A DNA stretch of 27,856 nucleotides from Pleurotus ostreatus/Saccharomyces cerevisiae fusant (taxonomy: Eukaryota > Opisthokonta): positions 1-27,856 of the forward strand of contig JAMQCK010000337.1 in assembly GCA_024196135.1 (NCBI GenBank), in the 5' to 3' direction. Both the position numbers and the translations under genes were made by a program. Numbering within the stretch: position 1 is the stretch's first letter; the number at the start of each line of letters is the position of its first letter. Below, piece after piece: positions 10,276 to 19,084 of the stretch. The notes below the pieces were generated by a model, which was not told the DNA's origin, searched no databases, and saw only the letters and a list, made by a program, of their open reading frames with translations.

Positions 10276-11929
10276 GCAAGTTGCACTTCGTAATGTCGGG
10301 TTTGCTGTGCAGCGCGCACGCGTGTTCCGGTCATGTAGACGTGGTGGGTGCGAGAAGCGGCCGCTTATGTTCATGAGGAGCATTTATTGAGGGAATTTGC
10401 TGAGGGGACTTGAGCGTCGGTGGCCTGTCGAACGCGAGATCAGCTCGGCGGTCCCGGATGAGTTTGTGAGGATACGCACTTGGGAGTGAGCTGACTGCTG
10501 GGGGTAGCGGGGCTTCGAGAGTATCGCAGGGCCAGGGTAGGTCAGTACATAAGACCTTGCATGGGTAGAGCGCAAGCAAGCAAGCAGTGTGCCGAGGGCA
10601 GACGATCAAAGTCCACGCTAGCGCGAAGTTCTTCGCGATCCAGGCGGGAGGAACAAAGCAGAGGAGAATTTCATTGAGGAGTGGTGAAAGAAGCGTCGAT
10701 GGAGGTGGAGGAGATGTAGGGGAGGACGGACGACAGCGCGACCGCCGTGATGGTTTGGAACAAGATCGGCCAGAGAACTCGCTCCTTGCTTGATGTCCAC
10801 CACGACGACTGCAGCGTCGTTCTCATTCAACGTTGAAGCACGGTCTTCCCCCTCCTGATAATGTCCTTACGTCTTTGTGTGCTCAACTCGGTACCGGTCA
10901 AAGATTCCGTCGCTCTGCGCGCGTCTTCCCTCCTTGTCGAGATCCTTCTCTGCACGTAGTGGTCCCCTCCAGAGCGCAACAGACAGCTTGGGGTCCCTGC
11001 ACCTGTGTCTACTGATGAATACTAAGGCAAGCTAGCATGGGAAGATCTTGGAAGGAAGATCGCGACACGCGCTGCCACCCTCCTACCTCTCGCGGCCCGC
11101 TAGCCAAAGCGAGCCTTTTGAATACAGAGGTGTCCTGCTCCCTTGACCTTTTCACAAGTGCGAGCCCTATGGGAGCGAGTCGTACCAGATTCCGCGGGAC
11201 CGTGTTGAGAACAAATGAGGCGACATTTTTGTCTTTGCTGCAGCGTTCCAGTCCGAGTGACGGGATCCCCAGGTGCGCACACTCCCTTGCGCGTACAGTA
11301 GTGATTTTCTGAGTATCTCGCAGGTGGAGGCCAACTGATTGTGGTGCAATCGACGCTACGTGTGAAGACATGAAGGAGGTGACAACGATTGTGGCATCTA
11401 CTTCGCTTCGCATGCTTCGATATCGACAGGCGCGTGCTCTGGCGAAAGTTCCTTGAGAGCTTGCTGGATGCCCATGGTATGCGTTCGTCGTGTTTTTCGT
11501 GTGCCGATCGCTGATGCTGCAGAATAGACACCTTAGGTGTCTTCAACGCTTTAGTCGCCTATTTCCAAATCGAAATGCGCTCAGCTCAGGTATCAAGCCT
11601 TGCTTGGCTTACTGCATCTCAAAAAGATTCTACCTGCCCTTCGCTCTTCTTCGGCGAGGCGGGTAATGTTATCAACGGAGGTCAGCATCGTCGACAGCTC
11701 AAATGGATAAAGGCAACTGAACTACGCCGTCAGACACAGCGCTTCCCAGACGCCTGCTACCTCCAAATCATGCCCACCTATTAGGAGAGACGACAGCGAG
11801 GCGTAGGGAACTGACCCAGCAGCTAGACTAGCATCCGTCAAGCCCTTTGTTCGACCGCGTGCCCGTTTACCCATTTGGTCGATAAAGGTGAACTTCGGCA
11901 CTCCCCGAGGGTCACGCCCCAATTCGGCG

Positions 11930-12040
11930 CGTCGCGTATTTTCTTCCTCTTCTCAAAGACATACGCTTGTCCTCTTCTCTCACCGCAAACACCCAACCCA
12001 GCTTCACCGCTTCAAACCCAACCAACAAACACAGTCAACG
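11930..12040 (+). promoter_or_regulatory. Promoter/5' leader of the transposon-broken gene
   Basis: The sequence just before the ATG at 12041 has pyrimidine-rich blocks (TTTTCTTCCTCTTCTC, CTTGTCCTCTTCTCTC), then an A/C-rich leader (CCCAACCAACAAACACAG) ending in TCAACG before ATG. This is a typical filamentous-fungal transcription start and leader. It shows that a real gene began here before the insertion. Confidence 0.5.
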
Positions 12041-12074
12041 ATGGCCGCTCAAGTCGCATACATGATCATCGCTG

Positions 12075-12092
12075 CATCAGCAAACCGACACC
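12075..12092 (+). repeat. Left terminal inverted repeat
   Basis: CATCAGCAAACCGACACC, the partner of 13609-13626 on the opposite strand with two mismatches. Confidence 0.75.
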
Positions 12093-12205
12093 ATCCTTTT
12101 GATGCCCAGGGCCTTTTGATGCGTCCTTTGTCCTTTTGAGGGCGTCCTTTCGCATCCTTTTCTTTCTCAGGAATTCCTTTTCGTCCTTTCATAAAGACTC
12201 ACATC
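12093..12205 (+). repeat. Left subterminal repeat array (TCCTTT words)
   Basis: At least seven variants of (G/A)TCCTTT or CCTTTTGATG occur in about 110 bp, for example CATCCTTTTGATG, GCGTCCTTTGTCCTTTTGA, GGCGTCCTTTCGCATCC and TTCCTTTTCGTCCTTTC. Arrays of this type next to the ends are binding sites for transposase in several DNA transposon families. Confidence 0.6.
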
Positions 12206-12902
12206 CTGGTCAAAGTTCGACGAAGAATATATTCAGTCTAGCTATACAAATCAAACTAATATCGTACAAGGTCTCGTTGTGCGCACAGTATTTACATCCA
12301 TTCGGGTCTCTTCGATGCGCTACACGACTGTGACTACCCAAAGCGATACGCACGCCTCTCCAAAAGAGGCGGGGGTTGTTACTCTCGCGTACAGCGTGCT
12401 AGATACGTGCCGCGAGCAAGTGGAAGGTCGATGAGGCGAATGTTACAATGGGTCGCTTCAGAACTGGAGGTAAAGAGACAGCCGGAGGCGGGAGGGGCGC
12501 AGAATTGTATGATCTGTACAGTCTGCGAAGTTTGCGAGGAAGCTTGCTGAAATGCGGGCATGGGCATCGTCTTCGGCGGGATCGGGAACGAGTAGCGACA
12601 AGTTAGCGATACGAGCGCAGGTGAAGGCACGCACTCGGAGCTGAGGGACCAGAGACCCCACCTCCTTCCCCGCTGCGAGAACAGAGCAGCAGCGGATAGT
12701 GCGATGCCAGCGCGACCACCGCGACGGCGGTCAGAGTCAGGCTTGAGCGCTGCCGAAATTGCGCAAGTCTCGATCAGCCGGCCCTCAAGCGCCTTGAGGT
12801 TACTGCCAAACAAGCACAATCTTGTCAACAAAGTCACGGGCTGCGGTCGCAACCTGACAGCAATCCCTTCGTCTCTCCCTTGCGCTCTCAGCCCTCCTGC
12901 TG

Positions 12903-13180
12903 GTACGTACTGCTTGCCTGACTAGCCCGGCTCATCAATGCCAGACATTACTGTAGCTCCACCTGCGCCCGCATATCCGTGTAGGTAAGTTGCGCGTCGT
13001 CAGTCCGGACCCGCTTGCTCATCTCCTCCCAGATGCATGCCCTGAAGGATGTATTTCGTGGTGTCAATGAGGTATGTAAGGACGCGCACGCTTACACCCG
13101 GCGCGCTGACACGAACGGACAGTATAGCCTCGGCTACGGAAGCACGCACCGCCCTCCCCCATCGTTGCTACGCATGCGAC
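12903..13180 (+). other. Exon/intron-like series inside the element (possible captured gene fragment)
   Basis: Three successive intron-like segments with good signals lie in order: 12903-12944 (GTACGT...CCAG), 12985-13032 (GTAAGT...CCCAG) and 13072-13122 (GTATGT...ACAG), followed by another donor-like GTGAGC at 13181. The last two exon-like pieces join in frame as MHALKDVFRGVNE|YSLGYG. I do not recognise the protein. It could be a host gene fragment carried by the element (Pack-type capture) or chance. Confidence 0.35.
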
Positions 13181-13543
13181 GTGAGCACTAGCGGCAGAAC
13201 CCCTTCCCGCCCCTTCCTGAATGCGCTGCCATACCCCTCTTGCTCTCCGTCTCACTACTTGTGGCCGTCTCTGGGACGATCATGTACACTACGACTGAGT
13301 GCGTTATAATATAATGTAGTATGATGTAGCGTAGCGTTGCATAGTGGATAGTAGCAATATAATTTTTCTCTTGCTCCCTCACGCGTGCGCGATCCCGAAA
13401 CGTCCCGCAAAACGACCAGAAATTCTGCATTATACGGCTCAACGGAACCTCTGGCAAGGACGCCGTCCTTCAGCAGGATCCAGTAGCCTGTACAGGCCAA
13501 AATGTCCTGCCAAGGACGACCCCACCTTTCCTGAGCAGGACAC

Positions 13544-13606
13544 CGCGTCCTTGCGTCCTTTCAGTCCTTTTCGTCCTGCCAAAGGACGAAAAGGACGCAA
13601 AGGACG
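13544..13606. repeat. Right subterminal inverted repeat (hairpin of TCCTTT/AAAGGA words)
   Basis: The left arm (13544-13578: GCGTCC, TTGCGTCCTTTC, AGTCCTTTTCGTCC) is complementary, with small offsets, to the right arm (13581-13606: AAAGGACGAAAAGGACGC, AAAGGACG). Further copies (GCCGTCCTTC, ATGTCCTGCC, AAGGACGACC) extend left to about 13455. The words are the same as in the left array. Confidence 0.7.
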
Positions 13607-13608
13607 GG

Positions 13609-13626
13609 GGTGTCGCTTTCCTGATG
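13609..13626 (-). repeat. Right terminal inverted repeat
   Basis: GGTGTCGCTTTCCTGATG on the plus strand; its reverse complement matches the left end at 12075-12092 with two mismatches. It is followed directly by the TG duplication. Confidence 0.75.
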
Positions 13627-14608
13627 TGGTGAATTCCAGCTCGTTAAGCACGTCGAGGTCACGAAGGAGCTTGTGCTTGTCAAGAATGGAGCCAAGTCGG
13701 AGGAGGATGGAATGGAGATGGGCAAGGTCTTTGTCGAGCTGCCGGCCGGCGTGGTACGTCGTGAGCTCGTCGCGGGTTGCGGGATTCTGACCTTTGTCTT
13801 TCAGAACGTCGAGGATGCGGTGACGATGAAGTTCAACGTTGACGGTAACCTGGCTCCAAAGGCCCAGCATGACGAGCAGCTTGCGGATAGCGCCATCACC
13901 CAGGCGGACGAGAAGAAGGGTTTCGAGCGCATCGGCCAAGCTGAGCTCGAAGACCGCGCGGTCGCTGACGCCGGCGCTGCGACCCTCAACCCTGCCCAAC
14001 TGGCGGCTCTCGACCATGCGTCGGAGACGGCCCAGCCCTACCAACCTCCTTCGACCCCACCTGCCCGGCGGACCTTCCCGGCTGCCAGTGTCCCCATCGA
14101 CGACGTTTTCACTTTCAGTGGCGATGTCGGGCAGGCTCGCGTGGCAGTCACGGGACCGCGCGGTGGCATCGCCGGAAGCCCGCAGTCGCACGCACCCGGC
14201 CATGCGCGTGCCAACAGCCTGCCCAGCGATAGAAATTCGCTCATTGGCTTCCCTGTTGGGGGAGAAACCCCCCGTGCCGGCAGCCGGGGCTCTACGGAGT
14301 ACGGCTACAAAAGGGTCCCGACTCCTCGCCCTCTTGGGCGCAAGCGCACCTATTCGGAGATGGACGCGGTGGAAGTGCAGCTTGACCGTCGCCCCGATGT
14401 CGATCTCTCTCAGTGGGAGGAAAAGCCGGGATACCTGCACGCGGGTCGTCTTCTCAAGAAAATGCCGCTGAGGCCCGAGCCCGAGGTTAACGTCCTCCGA
14501 CGAGTCTCCCTGGCTGCCTTCACTCCTGAGGCCAGCGATGACGCAGAGGTGCAGCGCCCACGCAAGCGCCGCCGTCACAGTGGCCTTGTCCGCGAGGCAT
14601 TCGACTAA

Positions 14609-15315
14609 GAAAAACACACATGGTGCGCAAGTGCGGGCTGCGACTTGGTAAGCCCACCGTCGTTCTAGTATTGAACGCCGATCTCATCTTTGCTTGCAGA
14701 CATCGTCGCAGCATGTACGGTTGCCTTAACCCTCTCGGCCTCTCTCCGACGCTCTCTGTCAAGGACATTGGCACGCCGGGCCCGGTACGATGGAGACGGT
14801 GACCTTGTCCATCAGTCACTGCCTTAGCCATCCATCCGCGTATAGATATATCCCCCTTCCAATTCTCCTCTTTCAAACGCTGCCTTCTTACATTCCTAAA
14901 AGCCTGTCTCGTCTTGCTTCCCTCCGCATCCACAGTTTTTCACCCTTCTTCTGATCGCTTTATCTATCCCGATGCGTACATACTTGGTGTCTTCCTACCT
15001 TTGGTTCCTTGACATTTTCCATATTTTCGTAAAGTGGAAACAACTATTTATTGCAGAATCTGAGGGAAGTGATTGCGTTCTCGTGAAGTCGTGCGTACTT
15101 GTAAATCATTTACCGGGTTGAGAGCAAGAAAGAAGGTCAAGGTGTCGGAGCACGGCACAACAATATTTTAGAGTAAAAAAACATCAGTATACGGAGGGCA
15201 ATCAGTCCAACGGAGGGTTGCTATCGTCCATACAACGCAGCGAACAGTATCAGGGCCTGTCCATATCGGTCCCTTTCACATGTACCCTACCGAACTCGCC
15301 AACAATCGAAGGTGC
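14609..15315. other. Intergenic region with an intron-like segment in the 3' flank
   Basis: No main gene is seen in these 707 bp between convergent genes. Near its left end, GTAAGC at 14648 and TTGCAG ending at 14699 bound a good 52-bp intron-like segment. Spliced, it would join a small frame from the ATG at 14620 to a TAG at 14827 (51 aa, no known motif). It is more simply a 3' UTR intron of the upstream gene. The rest is pyrimidine-rich, then A/T-richer DNA (about 15000-15200), consistent with 3' ends of the two convergent genes. Confidence 0.4.
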
Positions 15316-16932
15316 TTATGGGGGTCCCTCACGTCTAAAGGCACGCAGAATGTCCTCACTCGTCCATTGCCAGTTCATGGGCTCGTCGTACTTGTAGTAT
15401 CCATCCGTGTCCGGCTCTGTGCCCACGAGCGAACTGTCCGAGCTGTGTACAGAGGAGCCACCATCTTCGTCTTCGTCCGAGGGATGGTAGGTTTTCCCTT
15501 CTTCGTCACTTGACCAAGCACCCAATGCCGTATCGATATCGTCATGCATATGCTCGCCTTCGACAGAAGCCAGAGGCGGTGACCTCTCCGTCGACGTAGC
15601 TCCGGGCGTCTCCTCGCCCATGCGTCGTGGAACCCAGTCCCCGCGCCACACGCGCGTCGGAGAAAGCACAATATTGACGCCTGGATATACGAAGGCGGCA
15701 TTCGTGCTCCTCCAAGCGACAGGGTCCACAATTTTAGGCAGGTCGCGCAGACCTAGGAGCGCGTGATCAAGGGTGCGCATGCCCCGGAATCTGGATAGGT
15801 TTTCCTGGATCGTGCTAGCTTCGCTTGGTCTAGCTGAGGTTTGCAACCTGGAGCGGAGGCCCCAGATGGAGTCCACCGAATTAAGAGACAGCCAGCCCAG
15901 TAGCGGTGGTTCCCATACGTCGATCCAACGCAGAGAGGGATGACTATGCGGCAGCGTCGCATGGGGCGGGAGAACGACATGTTCGAGGAGCGGACATGCA
16001 TTGAGCATGGGCTCAATGTCGAGCGTGAAGTCGCACACGCAGCAATCATAGTCCGTGCGGATATGCAGGTAGCGAAGATGTTGACCATTGGCCAACAACA
16101 ATGGCTGTAACCATGTCCCTTCGGCCAACGATGCCAATAAGTCAAAATGTGATAGACCGGCTGTGGGGCAGGTAACAGTTAGGTACTCGAGCGCTGGCGT
16201 TGGCCATAGTCGAGCGAGCTGTTCGACATTATGCCTGGTAGCCACTGTATTGGCGGCGAAACTGAGTGTAGTGAGGACAGGAAAGCTCAGATCGTCATAT
16301 CGAGTTATGTCAGTCAAAAGGGGCAGGTTGAGCTCTACGAGCCGAGGGGAGAAGTCTTCGATTGTGAATAGATTCTCTCCGTTCAGAGTTGCAAAGGGCG
16401 GCGGGCTGTCACGATACGTGTCCGGGAGGCATCCGCTAAGAAAGGCTTCGCAGCTGGGTTGGACATCGAGGTCGAGATGCGTGATCCTTGAGGGGTACGC
16501 ATAGTCCCGATGCAGCACAGGAAGGAGTAGACCAAGGTGATAGTTACTACGCGCGATGAAGGCCGCACGGTGCAGATTTTGGCATGCCTTCATGATTGTT
16601 CCAGCGTCCCAGGTATAGGCGAGTTCGTGAAGCTCGCCTACGAAGCATGCGAACGTGATTGACCTGACCAATGGAGCCAGCGACGGCGTCCCTTCTATCG
16701 TCTTTGCCAGTGCGCAAACCTGGCCGACGCTGCGAATACCGATGTCGCGGTAAAGCAGCTCGATAGAAGCGTGGTACCACGAGCGACAGACAAGCGGCAG
16801 GTTTCTCTTCGCAGCCATCGCAGCGAGCCATGGGCACTCGCAGACAGAGTAACCCGGACCGATGAAGCACGACGGCGTGATGGTTCGATCGAAGATGAGC
16901 TGCAGGATTTCCACGGAGAGATCGGATGTCAA
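15316..16932 (-). CDS. F-box domain protein, intronless
   Basis: A single uninterrupted 538-aa frame. The N-terminus is F-box-like: LSVEILQLIFD, then a 25-residue spacer, then RNLPLVCRSWYHASIELLYRDIGI. The body has leucine-rich, LRR-type blocks such as SRITHLDLDV, PRLVELNLPLLTDI, FPVLTTLSFAAN, PALEYLTVTC and HLRYLHIRTDYD. The C-terminal 110 residues are acidic and Ser-rich (SDEEGKTYHPSDEDEDGG). The architecture matches the large expanded F-box family of Agaricomycetes, whose members bind Skp1 and recruit substrates to SCF ubiquitin ligases; the substrate is unknown. The start is the first Met, three residues before the F-box-like block. Intronless structure is unusual beside its intron-rich neighbours and may reflect recent duplication or retroposition. 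Confidence 0.82.
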   Translation of the reverse strand: MTSDLSVEILQLIFDRTITPSCFIGPGYSVCECPWLAAMAAKRNLPLVCRSWYHASIELLYRDIGIRSVGQVCALAKTIEGTPSLAPLVRSITFACFVGELHELAYTWDAGTIMKACQNLHRAAFIARSNYHLGLLLPVLHRDYAYPSRITHLDLDVQPSCEAFLSGCLPDTYRDSPPPFATLNGENLFTIEDFSPRLVELNLPLLTDITRYDDLSFPVLTTLSFAANTVATRHNVEQLARLWPTPALEYLTVTCPTAGLSHFDLLASLAEGTWLQPLLLANGQHLRYLHIRTDYDCCVCDFTLDIEPMLNACPLLEHVVLPPHATLPHSHPSLRWIDVWEPPLLGWLSLNSVDSIWGLRSRLQTSARPSEASTIQENLSRFRGMRTLDHALLGLRDLPKIVDPVAWRSTNAAFVYPGVNIVLSPTRVWRGDWVPRRMGEETPGATSTERSPPLASVEGEHMHDDIDTALGAWSSDEEGKTYHPSDEDEDGGSSVHSSDSSLVGTEPDTDGYYKYDEPMNWQWTSEDILRAFRREGPP

Positions 16933-17237
16933 CGATCTGCGCCTTAGGAGAGATATATCATGCTCCTGGACCTGAGATTTAGACTACTACTACTTAGCCG
17001 GCTATGATCCAGCTTACCCTGTCCTGACTTGCGTGCAGGGATTCCGCCATTGGAAGTCGACTGACTTGAACAGGCCTGAAGTGATGGTCGCAGACAAGGC
17101 GCGATACAAACCTTTTCCCCAATCACCGGGTCACGTCACGGTCACGTAAATGGGTCCCCATCATGGGACCGACAGACGGGGAACACTGGCCATGAAGCAA
17201 GCTGATATTCGTACTGGTAGATATTTCCTCTCTCGTG
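16933..17237. promoter_or_regulatory. Upstream region of the F-box gene, with CRE-like repeats and a hairpin
   Basis: About 305 bp between the copper-fist stop and the F-box start, both on the minus strand. At 17129-17147, GGTCACGTCACGGTCACGT contains three TCACG words and a TCACGTCA core like an ATF/CREB bZIP site. Immediately beside it, GGTCCC (17153-17158) and GGGACC (17165-17170) form a 6-bp inverted repeat around CATCAT. It may contain promoter elements of the F-box gene or the 3' end of the copper-fist transcript. Confidence 0.4.
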
Positions 17238-19011
17238 TCACAAAGCATTCTTTCCTGCACAGCAGCTCCGAGGAGCCTGCGCCGGAGACGGAGGCGCCGC
17301 ATCTGAAGCCAACGTCGACCGAGTAGGTTCCTTCTCTGCCTGTTCCGTAGGCTCCCTCGCCGGTCCACGCACTTCCTCCTGGTCATTCCCCGGTCCCTTT
17401 TCCTTCCCATCCCCGTGCGCCTTCTCTTGACCATGCCCCAAGAATGCATGCTCCTCACATCCATCGCACGTCTGCCCACATCCACACCGCCCATCCGGAC
17501 ACCCGCAATTTCCTCCGCAGCATTCCAGCTTCGGCAGCTCGACGCGTTGGCCAGAGCGGTTCGGCGGCAACGGCAGCAGCGCCGCCTGCGCGAAGAACTT
17601 GGCCAGAGCGTCATTCGTGGCGGCGGCGTTGCCGAAGAGGCCAGCGCTGTCGTTGCTCCCGAAGCCATGGGGGCCGTCTCTCCCAAACATACTGCTGCCC
17701 CCAAATCCGAACGCCTCGTTCTCCAGGGCATCCGCCCGCCCTACCATATCCCCATCCACGCAGTGTATGCAGTTTCCTTCCTTGCAGTCCGCGTGCGTGT
17801 GCGTGACGTGCTCCGCGCCGCGGTGCTCCGAGCAGCCCGGGCAGGTGCAGTCAACGCCGCAGGTGCAGCCGGAGCCCGCGAGCGAGGTAAGCGTGGTAAA
17901 GTGCGGGAGGGTGAATTGGGGGAGGTCGGGGAAGGGGGACGGTGTGGCGGTGGACGGTGCGAGGAGGGAAGACCCTTCGAAAGGTGACGGGGAGGGGGTA
18001 TCGAGGGGCGAGCGACCGTCGAGGAGGAGGGGCGGTAGCGTTGGTCCGGGGGATGTAGAATGGTCCTTGGAAGCCCGTTTGTGCGCGCAGCAAGAGCCGG
18101 GTTGGGCGACTTTTGCGCGTTTGTGCTTCGGGCTGGGTGGTCGGGAGGAGGTGTGCTTTGATGATGGTTCCATCGACTGCTGGGTAGGTGAGGTTGGCGA
18201 TTGACAAGAAGTAGGCGATTGGCGAGTAGAGATCGATTGCAGCTGGTGCGAGGGGGACTTCGGGATTTGGCGGGACAGAGCTGCAGCCGCCGCTGCTAAA
18301 GCATTCAATCCGGAGCTTGAAGAGCTGCCACGGGTAAGGAACACGGTGGACGAGATAGACGCCGGGGTCGCAGACGTTGAGGATTGTGCAACATTACATC
18401 TGCAGCCGCGCACGTCACCGCAACAGCAGGGATTGAGCAGCGCATCGACTGGAAAGAGATCAGTACAAATAAAGCAGTAAAATACCGTAACATACCTCTT
18501 TGCCTCGAATCCGCCGCCAACGACCCAGGCGTCCAGCTCCCCTGCATCACATCCTTCAATCCGTTCGGCAGTGCCGGAGCAATGGGCATATACCGCGCTG
18601 CACATTGGACGCACCACATCAGCCTCTTCCCACACGACGATCGGAGCGGTACTCACGTTTTCCCCTCGAGCTCGCCGGCGCCAGCAACGTGCGCTCTTCC
18701 TGCGCGTTATCTGCGGAGGAGCAGTTGCACTTCGAGTGCAGCTTCCGCGTCTTGCGCAGCTCGCGGCAGTTGGTGCATTGGGATACGGGGCGGCCCTTCT
18801 TCTTGACCTCGAAGAGCGGCCGATCGGTGTGGTGGCAGTTGGACGAGCGGTGTCCTTTGATGCAGGATTCGCTGGGGTGGATAAAGGTTAGGAGGGTGAG
18901 GAAGGGGAGGAGGAATGCGACGCACCAAGCGTACTTCTTGTTATTGACGAATGGCTGGGGGATCGTTGTTAGGTGTGATATCGCGCAGATGTGATGAAGG
19001 GGGCGCACCAT
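17238..19011 (-). CDS. Copper-fist DNA-binding transcription factor (Cuf1/Mac1/Ace1 type)
   Basis: Five minus-strand exons, 19009-19011, 18926-18954, 18657-18871, 18496-18597 and 17238-18448, give 519 aa. The N-terminal copper-fist reads MPFVNNKKYACESC, KGHRSSNCHH, FEVKKKGRPVSQC, with the zinc ligands C11, C14, C23 and H25 and the minor-groove motif KKGRP at 35-39. Later Cys clusters are typical copper-sensing modules: CCCGDVRGCRC (about 124-134), CTCGVDCTCPGCSEH (about 311-325) and CCGGNCGCPDGRCGCGQTC plus DGCEEH (about 426-450). Family members switch genes for copper uptake or detoxification on or off as Cu(I) binds these cysteines. Which direction applies here cannot be read from sequence. 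All four introns (47-59 bp) keep phase. The first exon contains only the start codon. Confidence 0.95.
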
Positions 19012-19078
19012 GGCTTGCCTGCTGCTAAGGTGAGGAGCAAGGCTTGTCTGAGGATCAAGATAGCCTGGGAGGGTGTGG

Positions 19079-19084
19079 TATATA
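19079..19084 (-). promoter_or_regulatory. TATA-like box of the copper-fist gene
   Basis: TATATA within GGCATATATACC on the minus strand, 68 bp upstream of the ATG. It sits where a core promoter with a short leader would place it. Confidence 0.5.

Larger units (their letters stand above)
9458..12040. other. Gene-poor stretch with no supportable gene
   Basis: About 2.6 kb between the carrier stop and the broken gene. Open frames here are short, lack recognisable motifs and do not join by splice sites into anything I can name. Weak traces: a short hydrophobic stretch on the minus strand near 10690-10790 (VLWPILFQTITAVALSSVLP) that could be a relic membrane segment, and scattered short plus-strand frames at 11380-11780 with no consistent phase. 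The last 100 bases before 12041 are pyrimidine- and CAA-rich, like a fungal promoter and 5' UTR. Decayed transposon or gene debris is possible but unproven. Confidence 0.5.
12075..13626. mobile_element. Non-autonomous DNA transposon-like element with terminal inverted repeats
   Basis: The left end reads CATCAGCAAACCGACACC (from 12075) and the reverse complement of the right end reads CATCAGGAAAGCGACACC (ending at 13626), so 16 of 18 bases match. The element is flanked by TG on both sides (12073-12074 and 13627-13628). Removing the element and one TG restores the host reading frame, which supports these exact edges. Both ends carry arrays of GTCCTTT-like words. No transposase is visible inside, so it would depend on enzymes encoded elsewhere. 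A 2-bp duplication and subterminal repeats fit CACTA-like elements better than hAT (8 bp) or mariner (TA); this class assignment is inference. Confidence 0.75.
12041..14608 (+). pseudogene. Unrecognised nuclear-type protein gene broken by a transposon insertion
   Basis: I do not recognise the family. Coding parts are 12041-12074, 13629-13753 and 13805-14608 (intron 13754-13804: GTACGT, CTGAC branch site, TTTCAG). When the 1552-bp element and one copy of its TG duplication are left out, these give 963 nt and 320 codons with no stop; the join reads ...YMIIA|GEFQLVKHVEV.... As the DNA stands, translation from the ATG stops inside the element at 12137. Visible parts: an N-terminal ordered-looking region (about 1-80, with MEMGKVFVELPAGV and DAVTMKFNVDGN), a Pro/Ser-rich middle, and a basic C-terminus (PRKRRRHSGL) that looks like a nuclear localisation signal. 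The dikaryon partner nucleus could still carry an intact allele. A less likely reading is that the element is spliced out as an intron; no GT donor fits its left edge. Confidence 0.65.

Noticed and set aside
12379..12852. A 157-codon minus-strand frame inside the element
   Set aside because: No recognisable domain, no splice support and competing frames in the same stretch; not enough to call a gene or transposase.
13439..14617. A 392-codon minus-strand open frame across the broken gene
   Set aside because: It lies antisense to a plus-strand frame that has a clean intron, a basic nuclear signal and an exact join across the element. The minus-strand frame has no motif, crosses the transposon edge, and is explained by high GC and codon bias.
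17415..18204. Long plus-strand frames (190 and 201 codons) opposite the copper-fist gene
   Set aside because: Shadow frames of the Cys- and Pro-rich coding strand; no motif or splice structure of their own.
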